DNA from: Oppiella nova
Lineage: Eukaryota; Arthropoda; Arachnida; Sarcoptiformes; Oppiidae
Assembly (NCBI GenBank): GCA_905397405.1
Contig: CAJPVJ010000363.1
Coordinates: 1-27,247, forward strand
Direction of reading: 5' to 3'
Length of the DNA stretch: 27,247 bases
The notes under the pieces: generated by a model
Seen by the model: the letters and a program-made list of their open reading frames with translations, nothing else
The model's database searches: none
What the model was told of the DNA's origin: nothing
Shown here: piece after piece, positions 11,042-22,100 of the stretch
How the letters are laid out: every line of letters begins with the position of its first letter
Position numbering within the stretch: position 1 is the stretch's first letter
Translations under genes and position numbers: made by a program

Positions 11042-11168
11042 AATAAAAAATATAATAAGCATTTGTATCCTGTATTGTAGTTTTGTTTGCATAGGGAAAG
11101 GGTAGCCAAGGGTTTGGCACCACTTCCCCTCAAAATACATATCTAAAAACGCCGGACAATGAGAGAGA
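11042..11168 (-). repeat. Inverted repeat arm 2, 127 nt
   Basis: Reverse complement of 8668-8794. It lies between the 60-nt repeat and a GA run (11161-11174). Open frames on the minus strand here merely repeat the translation of arm 1. Confidence 0.9.
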
Positions 11169-14100
11169 GAGAGAGGACAGGGATGACAGGCTTAGCATTT
11201 CGTTCAATCAATTTATTTATATTTTTGATTCCATAAGACATTAGTATTTCCCGACAGAAAAGGAGAGCACAGAGAATGAGAGCGAAAATACAAAACTTCT
11301 TATATATATACGAGAGTATGGCTTAAGAGTTATTATAAGACACAAAAGTAAGACTAAAAACATACTAATAGTGTATTCATAAGTATTTGAGAGAAAATAT
11401 TTTAAGACTAGTCAGTGAACGGCTGCTTAACTATGGTTTTCCTGTGTATTCAATGAACGAAAACCCAGAGACCGATGCACTGCCAGCACCGGCAGTAATG
11501 GAAGAGTAGCACCACATAAAACAAGGGGCCATACATATGTTGGAATAGACTACCAGTGCTCTGTGGCATTATGAGCACCCGCACAGAGTGACTGCCTATG
11601 AGTGACTCTGTGTGTATGACTGATCCCCTAATGTCGAGATTGTGTGCGGAGTTTAGGCAAAAAGTATAGCGATTTGTGTTATAAAGTGAAAGAAAAAAGA
11701 GGAAAATATAGCAACGATTGTGTGCGGAGTGAGAGAGAGAACCAGTTTTTCGGCCAAACTCTGTGTGTTTCACAACCGCCTCGCACTGTAAGGCCAGGCA
11801 GTAGTGGATTGGGAGTCAGAGAGTGATAAAGTCATAGAGAGAGCCCCAATGTTAAGCAAAAACTCCATACAAAGTGTATGACAGACACAACACGAACACA
11901 AAAACAGTGTTGTATTGAATGAACACAAAGTTATGGTCAGAGAGAAGTGACTCAAACAAACAAAATAGTCATTCAATGAGTTTAAATGTCTGCAAACCGA
12001 TGGCTATATCTGTTCACACGATTTGTTTTGTGATCTCCACTTCTTATACGTGAACTTCATTTCAGATATTTGTGTTGTGTTTTGAAAGACAGCGACAGGA
12101 ATAAAGTTTTTATGTGTTGTGAGTGTTATCGTGAGATATATATGAAAAGCAAATAAATACCAGAGATATTGGTTCAATAAAAATCAATATTAATAAAAAT
12201 GTCAATTTTCTTTTGTGTACTTCACTGTCACTTCAATAACTGTTTCCCACAATACTGTCGTAAGTCTCTCATCAAAATACTTACAAATAAATATGTTTTT
12301 TGGCTATGATTTGGATCTTTGTTTTATTTTTGTATGTTTTTTGTGTTAATTTTCTCTCACTTTTGTGTTTGTTATCGCAAACTATAACTGGATTTAGGCT
12401 TTCATTCACTTCTCACTCACTTTTTCTTATCACTTATTTCTCTCGACTTTATTTATAAAACTTAGGTTTCGCTCGCATTTTATTGCATCAAATGTTTTAT
12501 ACTTTTTTTTGTGTTTGTTATCAATTCATAACTTTAGATATTATTCATAATAAAAGTGTATATTTTTGTTGGCATTCAATGTATCAAAATGCCGATATAT
12601 TGGTGCCTATTTAGCCGTCTATTTATTTATGACTTATAAAACAGTATATACTTTTTTATATGACATATGGCTATAAAATACTGTATATGCATGCAATTAA
12701 ATTTAATTTATATATATTTTATATAAAACACTCACTATTTTCTGTATAGCGACTCCTAAATAAACTTTGTGTCTCATTTGATTTGATTATATAATTTTGT
12801 CGATTGATAAATGTCTGTATAATTATGATTATTATATGTCATAAATGTTTTCACTATATTTCTCGTCAAAAAAATATATAATTTCGCTATAAATTAATGT
12901 CTAATTTTTAAAGTAAACACTTATGTGTAAGTCTATAATTTTGTAGGCAATTAAACGCTAAGAAAAATCAATTGTAAAAAATTGAAACCAATTTACAACA
13001 GAAAAAATTGTTTATATCAAAAAAAAGTTGTTAACTTTGAAACAACTTCTGGTATTTTTCAAATGGGTTTCATTACACAATTGATGTATTTTTGATTGTG
13101 AACTGTTTTTAACGAGTCTTATATACCATTAGTTTTTGAATGACATACATTTAGGGGACAGTTAGCTTTTATAGAGGGAAATTCTAGCTGTGAGAGGACA
13201 GTTGGCTTTTGCCGAAACATAACTGTAAGGACAAGTATGGATCCATACTATGGATACTCTTAGAGAGTGGAAAACGTTTTGTTTAATAATTAATTAAAAG
13301 TCTTGTTGTGATGTCTGGCAGTGTTTGCTGGGCTGACGATAACATCTGCGCCCAGAGATAACACAACAACAACATACCCGACCCTTTCGCACAGTTATCT
13401 CGGATCGAGAAGTTAACTAAATTAATAGTATATATCATATAATATATATTAAATAATAGTCATTTGTTTAATAGATTAGTATCTCTCGAGTGAGTGATAT
13501 AAACACACTTTTCCTCTTAAAAATAATTATGCATTCATTGGTGTAGTATTTAATTAAAAAACACTTTTTGGAGTTGAAAATTGAATTGAAATTAAAATAT
13601 TTTTTCCATTCAAAACATGTTGTGAATAGACATTACAATGAAAGGGGTTTTTCGCCGCAGATATGATAAATGTTTTGCGAATATTATATAATGAGAATTA
13701 AAATGAGTAGAAATGCTGAATGAAAAGTGCTTTTTAAATGAATTTATTTATACGATTTTTTGTTACTTTTATATTTCTATGTGTTATTGAAGTTTTGAGG
13801 TTTTGGTTGAAATATTTTGTAGTGTTTCGAAAATCATTATGACTTCTCATTTAGATTATGATTAATAGGTACGGTATCTGGTAATGAGAAATCAAGATTT
13901 GTGTTTGAAATGTGTTTTTAAAAACACATGAAATTTATTCAAAACACATATTTCATAATAAAAACACACATACACAATAATCTACAGGGTATTATACAGT
14001 GTACTGTATTATACACACACAACAAAGTATCGGAGATAACAAATATAATGCTAATATGAATAAATAAAAAAAACACATAATATTTTATGTATGATATTAT

Positions 14101-15824
14101 TTGTTTAACTCAATATTCGTGACCCTATTCTTATTGGTCTTATAATTGAAAATTTTTTTTTTCGATTAACTATTAAATAAATCCGAAACTGAGAGAAAAA
14201 TTTATATATTTTATATGAGAAATAAATTGAGACCAACTTTTTTGGTTTACATTTTCAAATTGAAATGTTTTACCATTATTTTTCTTTCTATGCCATTTAA
14301 TCAATGGCTTTTTATTGTCGACTAAATTGTTTTATAGTTATTTTTCATACTTTTCTGACTCGTCATTGCGTTTTGAAATTTTTTCGCTCACTTTAATGAT
14401 AGTTAAAGTGCTCCCAATGTTTAGGCCGTAGTTTTTAGTTAAACTTTTATATACAGTATTAAATTATATTTTTTATGTGCTATACGTTTGTATGTAATTA
14501 TAATGTATGTGTGTTTGAAAGCTCTAATTAATTCCGAGTCACATAAATTCAATGGTAATGATTAACACATGAATTGTATAAATAAATAGTCATTTTTGTC
14601 TCCATTTCGATGTATCTCTCGTTTCAAAGATTTCTACCGAAAAAGTTAACTAAATATAAGTTTTAAGAAACTGTGTATAAAAGGAGTGTGAAATTCAATT
14701 GAAAACACAAATAAACAGTGTAGTTTTGTGTACTGTAATTACTTTTAGTGAGTAAGAAAATGATGATAAAATAAGTAATGGATATAACGGTGACGATTGA
14801 AAGTACTATATTTAAAGTCATTTGTCAGCCGTTTTTCAGTGGCTTTTCGCGGCGAGTCGAGTGACGATTAAAACTAAACGTTTGTCTCATTTATCGCCTA
14901 AAAAAGTTGACGATTAAAGTGATCTAACGATCGGTTATATAATAATAGCCAAATCAAAAGATAGCGCTTTATATATACGGTACGGACTGCGAGGGAGAGG
15001 GGAGGGAAAGGCTGTTTTGTCTGAGGTCTGGGTGGAGACAACAGCTCTCTAGGATATATTGAGGCAATTCCTGGCTTACATTTCAGTGCAGCAAACAGTC
15101 TCTCGTTTTCTCTTTCTCTCTTTATTTATGATTTTTCACAACAACTCACGTGAAAAAGGCATTGAAAAAGTCTATCACATAGTGAGTGATATGAGAGAGA
15201 GAGAGGAGTGAGTGTTGTGTCTGCGAAACGGGTCCTCCAGTCCTGTATTGACTGAGTGTTTGTTGTGGTTGTGGTAGTGATCCAGCACGAGCGGGATCAC
15301 AATCATAGCCAACAATCAACTCATTTAAAGTCAATCAAGAGTTTCCTTATTATGGCAACTGATTGTGTGTCCGACCATTAGTAGAGTGGATATACGCTTA
15401 GCCATAGCCAACACCAACACAATTAGACTACTCGTCCGTAAAGTAATTGAAAACAACTTTTTTACGAGTCTTTTGTTAACCAAACTTTTTTTGACGACAA
15501 TTCATTTGCATTCATATTATCAGTGGTTTTATCGTTGATTACATTATTCATTGAGTTTTGTTTTGTATCCCTTTTCCATAGGAGACAACAGATATGCGAG
15601 ACAACAGACAACTTCATCCCTTCCTCAAGAGTTGTGCGATTTAATGGATGATACCATAAGTGACACCAATTGAGCCCATTGTCATCTATCATCACATCCG
15701 CGATGTGTTTACACATGAATTCAATTATGTTTTACACGAAACGCTTAGAAGACATACCATTAGACACGTAGAGGACGGGGAGGCGAAGGATAGGCGCCAC
15801 CAATTAATCCCATCATTGGGTGAC

Positions 15825-18800
15825 ATGTATGTCAGCGAACTCTCATTCACACCATTCCTGTCCGGGGAGTGCTGGCCATCGGTGTCGTCGTTATCATCAC
15901 CGCATAGGACTCGTCGAAGACATCATCGCCTGAAGACCAGTCATGTATTACTCGTTATTATATTTATTACACTCTTCGCCGCAAATCATGTAAATAGTGA
16001 GACAATCGTCGATCACAACGCTGTGGTCGACGGCGACCTCATCGCCACCACAATCACCCCAACCAATGGCCAACAATTGACAGTACAATCCAATGGCGAC
16101 ACCGGCGGCGACGAGGAGGACGCGACCGTCGACCCGACCCAACCGGCGCCGCCTCCCGACCCGGAGTCGAGCTTCTCGTTCACCAGCGACTCGTACAACG
16201 TGTCGATACCGGAGAACTCCTTCGGCAAAGCGTACGCCACGTCCGCCGGCACCCAGAAGATGGGGATCTACATCACAGACCCGGCGCTCGTCGTCCGGTA
16301 TAAGATAGTCGACGGCGACGACGACGACGACAAGCTCTTCAAAGCCGAGTCCCGACACGTCGGCGACTTCTACTTCCTGCTCATCCGGTTGCGGTCGGCC
16401 TTCGCGAACGCCCTGAACCGCGAATACCGGTCCGCATACCAGCTCCGCATACGGGCCACCATTACGTCCCTCCGGAACGACGCCCTCCGACTCAAGACCC
16501 GGTGCTCAGTGAACGTAGTCGTCGCCGATCGCAACGATTTGTCGCCTTTTTTCTACCCCGAGAGCTACGACGTGACGGTCGCCGAAGACGCGCCCGTCGA
16601 CAGCAGTATTATACGGGTGTCGGCCGTCGACCCGGACGTCGGCCTCAACGGCGAGATCTACTATAGTCTGGCGGACGAGTCGTCGTCCCCGGCGTTCGCC
16701 GTACACCCGACGATGGGTATCGTCAGCGCCGCCCGACCCCTAACACTTCCGCCCGACTCGACCCGCCCGTACACCCATCACCTCGTAGTCGTGGCCAAAG
16801 ACCGCGGTATTCACCACTCGGACCAAGTGCTCGACTCGTCCAAAGCCAAGGTCTCCATAACAGTGCTTCCGGTGAACCGACACGTGCCTCGCATAGCCAT
16901 CAAACAGCACACCTCACTGTCCACTCGGGCGGCGCCACTCAACCCCATCTACGCCGTCGTCCACGTGACGGACGACGACGCCGGCTCTTACGGCGACATC
17001 TGTCACGTGAGTATCGTCGACGGCGACGATCGGCGGCTGTTCTCCATCACCAACTCGTCGGCCAGCGATTACAACATAGAGCTCGTGAGGCCGTACCTCA
17101 ACGACAGCGCCACCACCTCGGCGTTCAATCTGCTAATCAAAGCGATCGACTGCGGCGGTGCGTTCGCCACCCAACCAATTGTGGTCACCCTAAACAGTGC
17201 CAAATCCGGGTCACCGGCGTTCCCGTCCGACCACTACTACAGCGAAGTGCGCGAAATGTCTTTAGTCGGCACTCAAGTGATTAAACTCGAGGCGACTATT
17301 GTCAACCGAAACGAGAGCCTAAACCTCAGGTACAATATAATTGACGGCAACCACGAGGGCGTGTTTGGCGTCACGAGTAATGGTGTGGTGTTCACGCGGC
17401 AGCCCCTGGACAGGGAGACCCAACCCAAGTACCAGTTAGTCATTAGCGCGGCGATCGACTCGACCCGAGCGACCAAAACGCGACTCCATATCAATGTGAT
17501 CGACGACAACGACAACTATCCCGTCTTCAACATCGAGAGGACACAGATCTCAGTGGCCGTCAACGAGAATAAGCCCAACGGGAGTACTGTCTTCCGGATT
17601 ACGGCCTCCGATCTCGACGCCGGCGACAACGGGTTAGTCACCTACGAGCTGACATCACCGGCGACGGCCGCCACACCACTCCCGTTCACTATCGATCACT
17701 CGACGGGCGAAATCAAGTCGATTAAGACCCTGGACTACGAGTCGGGTCCGCATCACTACCAGCTACTGATACGGGCGTCCGATTGGGGCGAACCCTTCCG
17801 CCGGCAGACGCAGATCGCCCTAAACCTGACGCTGAAGGACGTCAACGATCACAGGCCACAGTTCGAGCGGAACAACTGCACGGCTAACCTGCCCATCGGC
17901 ACCATCGGCACCTGTCTCTAGTACTGGAAGAGCCGGTAGCTAGACCTGCTCCCCAGTCACCACAACATGTTCTACAAATGCGGCTCGCGGCTGTGCACGA
18001 AGTTAGACTTGCTTTTATGCCCATAAAACGCACTGACGTGCAATTTGCGCGATGAGTTGGCTAAGAATACGACTGTCCATCGCCTGAACTGGACGCTCAG
18101 CATATCGGCCACCGATGGCCACTATTTTTCGGACACCAGTTACGTGCGAGTGATTGTCGTCGACGACGAGCCCACGGATGGCAATAAGAAGGGGCCGAAC
18201 ACTCGCATCAAAGTCGAGTGCAACGACTTGGCGGTCGCCCAGAAGTTGACGGCGTTTATGATACAAAGGCATCAGGAAAGGGATGTTCCGTACGACGACT
18301 CGTTTGATAACTTTGTGCTCACCGACGACGAGGACGGGTCGGCGGCCGATGGCGTCCAGAAGCGGCGCAAGAATAGGCGCCCGGAGTTCAACCAGAATAT
18401 ACCGAAAGAGATATATATCCCGGAAGACATCGAAAAGGGAGCGAAGATCACGTCGTTGAGGGCCGAAGACCCTGATCACGGATTCGACGGTTACGTGATT
18501 TACTCGCTTAATCTGCACGACAGACATAATCGGAGTCATTATCACCACGACGTGGTCTTCAACATCGATCAGCTCACGGGTGACCTACTGGTGATCGACG
18601 ATCTCGACTATTCGACGGTTACGTGATTTACTCGCTTAATCTGCACGACAGACATAATCGGAGTCATTATCACCACGACGTGGTCTTCAACATCGATCAG
18701 CTCACGGGTGACCTACTGGTGATCGACGATCTCGACTACGAAAAGCATTCCAAATATAAGCTACACATCAGTGCCTGTGATTTAGCTGAAGAGCAGCTCT

Positions 18801-19136
18801 GCGCCAACCATACCATTGTGGTCGTCATAGAGGATGTCAACGACAACAGTCCGGTTGTCGACAACTTTGCGTTTAATGTGTCGGAGTCGGCCTCCAGAGG
18901 CTATACCATCGGACAGATCTACGCGACCGATGAGGACTACGGCAACAACGCGTTACTTCACTATACGCTCAAAGGATACGACAACTTGTTTGCCATCAAT
19001 GAAAACAACGGAACCCTTACTCTGGAGAACAGTCTGGACAGGGAGGCGATCGATAAGTACGTGCTGTACGTCACTGTCCACGACTCCGGATCGCCGTCGC
19101 TGTCGTCCACATCGTTGGTCACCATCCATGTGGACG
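15825..19136 (+). CDS. Fat-like cadherin exon 1: signal peptide, EC1-EC8 (most)
   Basis: Long coding exon ending in phase 1 at ...GTG GAC G, followed by GTATGT. EC1 starts near 16185, EC2 near 16555, EC3 near 16906, EC4 near 17224, EC5 near 17527, EC6 near 17866, EC7 near 18385 and EC8 near 18859. EC1 carries an Asp run (DGDDDDDK, 16308-16332). EC2 and EC3 end in degenerate linkers (LPVNRHVP, SAKSGSPAF) instead of DXNDXXP, as the corresponding FAT1 repeats also do. A long linker after EC6 holds DDEDG and RRKNRR. The block 17913-18039 reads only as its complement, and 18483-18738 is a 128-nt tandem duplication that shifts the frame. A far-upstream non-coding first exon cannot be excluded. Confidence 0.9.
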
Positions 19137-22100
19137 GTATGTTTTAAGACACAATCAATCAGCGATTATATGAAAATATTTGCTAAAAATCTTATGATTC
19201 ACTGAACAGATGTCAACGACAATCCGCCCCTATTTCACGAGACCTCATACGTGGTGAAAGTCCGCGAGGATATGCCGGTCGGCTCGCGGGTCATGAAGAT
19301 CACGGCCTTCGACGGCGACTCAGGAAAGTCCGGCAAAATTCACTACACGATCGACGGCCACGTGTTTGCCATCGACGACACGACCGGAAACATCCGGATT
19401 CGGGAACCGCTGGACTTCGAGCGCACGCAGATCTACAACATCTCAGTGGAGGCCCGAGACGAAGGTGAGCCATCACTGGCTTCGGTCGTGTCGGTGATCA
19501 TCGAAGTGGAGGACGTGAATGAGAACTACTATCCGCCAAAATTCCCGGACATCGTGGCCACGGCTACCGTCCGGGAGAACCTCCCGGTCGGCAGTTTCGT
19601 GACGCGCGTGAAGGCCGTCGACGACGACAGCGATTTGCCGATCGTTTACCAGATCATCGGCGGCGACGGTTTGGGCAGGTTTTCCATCGACAGCGGCACC
19701 GGTAGTGTTCACACGGCGTCTGTACTCGACTGTGAGACGAACCCTCACTATTGGCTGACAATTGTGGCCAAAGATCGAGCGGCCGTTCCGCTGACGGCAT
19801 ACCTTGAGCTCTACATATCGGTCGACAACGAGAATGATTTGCCGCCCCTCACAGCCGAGCCCTTCTACTACACGCGGATCCTCGAGAACGCCTCCATCGG
19901 CACGAATCTGCTGAGAGTGGAGGCGCACGACCCGGACCTCAACGCCGAGTCGGACACCAGAATCGGCTTCCGGATCATAAACGACGTGCCCTTCAGTGTG
20001 GACGGATCCTCGAGAACGCCTCCATCGGCACGAATCTGCTGAGAGTGGAGGCGCACGACCCGGACCTCAACGCCGAGTCGGACACCAGAATTGGCTTCCG
20101 GATCGTAAACGACGTGCCCTTCAGTGTGGACGCGAACGGTGCGATCGACTTGAAGGGCAAACTCGACAAAGAAACGCAATCTCGTTATGTCATAGACCTG
20201 GAGGTGAGCGAAGAGCATAACGCGGACGCGGATCAGGCGGTGGTGACAATGATCTCGCGGACGCCTGTTATAGTGTTACACTAACTACACTTGCTTATGC
20301 TCGGCTTCCGGTAGGAGAGCTAGATGTCTACAGTCCGCATATTGCTGTAGAGGGTCTTCTGCGGGTAGACAGTCCACCACCGGTAGCTAGCCCTGCGGCT
20401 GCACAACTGCGCCCTTCAGTATAAGTTCATTGAGGGAAACGACTACAACTGGTTCTCCATCGACGCGACCACCGGTGCCATACATACGGCCAAAGACGGC
20501 ATACCTAAAGGAGAGTACGATTACATCATATCGGTGTCCGACTGCGGAACGCCTCGCAAGTCATCGGAGGTGCGGCTGATATTACGGATGCTATCGGCGA
20601 ACAAAGATCGCAAAGACAATAAGCCGCCAGTGATTGAGGCGTTTGACTCCGAGGTATCGATGAGTGAACGCGAGTCCATCGGATACGCGGTCGCCTTGAT
20701 TAAGGCCGCGGACGCCGACAACGATAAGCTCTGTTACCATATAATCGACGGTAACGTCGGCAACACATTCGCCTTCCGAGACGGCGGTGCGCTGATTGTC
20801 GCCAAACCCTTGTCCTACAAAATGACGCACAGGTATAACCTGACGATAGCTATCACCGACGGAATCGCGCCGACGATCGCCAATCTGATCGTCAATGTGA
20901 TTGACGTCTACGACGATAAGGTGGTGTTCATCGAAGACAGCTATACTGTGAACGTATTGGAGAACATCACGACCGGCAGTGACGTCCTGCAGCTGTCGGT
21001 GTCGGACAGGGAGGACGGCATTGTGTTCGCCATCTACTCGGCGTCCAGTGCCGAGTCGCTCAAGAAGTTTGAGGTCGAGTCGTGGAGCGGAAAGATAAAA
21101 GTGAGGGAGACGTCCTGCAGCTGTCGGTGTCGGACAGGGAGGACGGCATTGTGTTCGCCATCTACTCGGCGTCCAGTGCCGAGTCGCTCAAGAAGTTTGA
21201 GGTCGAGTCGTGGAGCGCTTTCTATTTTCACTCCCTTGGGAACCTGATGCTCAGGCCGGCTGTGGTGTACGACCAGCAGCTCCGCCCGTTGAGCGCCCAC
21301 TTCTGCTAAAACGTCGTGTTGGCCAGCAAGCGCTTCCAGAGGTATAATATCATTGACGTGAACGACGAGACGCCTGCGTTTATTTCGCCCCAATTCGAGG
21401 CCAATGTGGTCGAGACGTCGGCCATTGGCACGTCTGTACTCCAGGTGCAGGCCGTCGACAAAGACGTGGGAAATAACGCGAAAATCAATTACTCGATAAT
21501 CTCGGGAAACGTCGACAGCGTGTACGACATTGACAAAGACCTGGGATTTATATATTTGTCGAAACCGTTGAACGCGAGGCAACAGTCGGAGTACTATCTC
21601 GTGATCAAAGCGATGGATAAGGGGTCGCCCCCGCTGTCCAGCACCGCCAACGTCCACATATCGGTCACCATCGCCGACAACTCTCCGCCCAAATTTGAGC
21701 GCAAACTCTACGCTATCGACGTGAATGAGAACGAAAAGATCGGATCCGTTATCATGGCAAACTTCCGCTGCTCATCCGTTAGCGACATAAAGCTCTATTA
21801 GCGGCCGTTAGTGCTGTTGTTCAAGCGCTAATTGCACTTATTGCCGCTCCAAACCCACTCCCTACGCGAGCTGATGCTCCGCTGCGGAAACTACTCGCTC
21901 ACCATCTCTGCCACGAGTCTCGTGGGCGTCAACGACACCACTCAGCTGTACATCGCTGTCATCGACGTTAACGATTGCGCCCCGTATTGGCCGCAACAGA
22001 CATTTGTCGGTCACATCCCGGAGTCGGCGCCCATTGGGAGCGTTATATTAGACGACAACGACTTACCACTCGTCGTGAGGGCCAAAGACAACGATTCCCT

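Larger units (their letters stand above)
10428..15824. other. Non-coding DNA upstream of the cadherin gene
   Basis: No gene is supported. Short frames on both strands between 10599 and 11976 come from GA/CT tracts and the inverted repeat. The last 900 nt should contain the cadherin promoter and 5' UTR: a TATA-like TTTATATATA sits near 14969, and an arthropod-initiator-like TCAGTG near 15084, but their spacing is not that of one core promoter. A nine-codon upstream ORF (15644-15673) precedes the chosen start. A 16-nt perfect palindrome (AGTATGGATCCATACT) lies at 13234-13249. Confidence 0.5.

Noticed and set aside
11450-11976. Several 60-107-codon frames on both strands
   Set aside because: They overlap one another and show no conserved-looking segments, as expected from moderately GC-rich non-coding DNA.
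15660-15824. Extending the cadherin N-terminus upstream to 15660
   Set aside because: That frame opens at a GTG after a TAA with no ATG before 15825, and the signal-peptide-like segment is well placed from 15825.
890-15824. tRNA genes, transposon coding regions, viral fossils, CRISPR
   Set aside because: I saw no cloverleaf-like arms with T-loop consensus, no transposase or reverse-transcriptase-like translation, no terminal repeats with target-site duplications and no regular spacer array.
15948-16358. 136-codon minus-strand frame, and similar ones opposite the cadherin (18015-18548, 21034-21657, 24149-24769)
   Set aside because: Antisense shadows of GC-rich cadherin codons; their translations have no independent sense.
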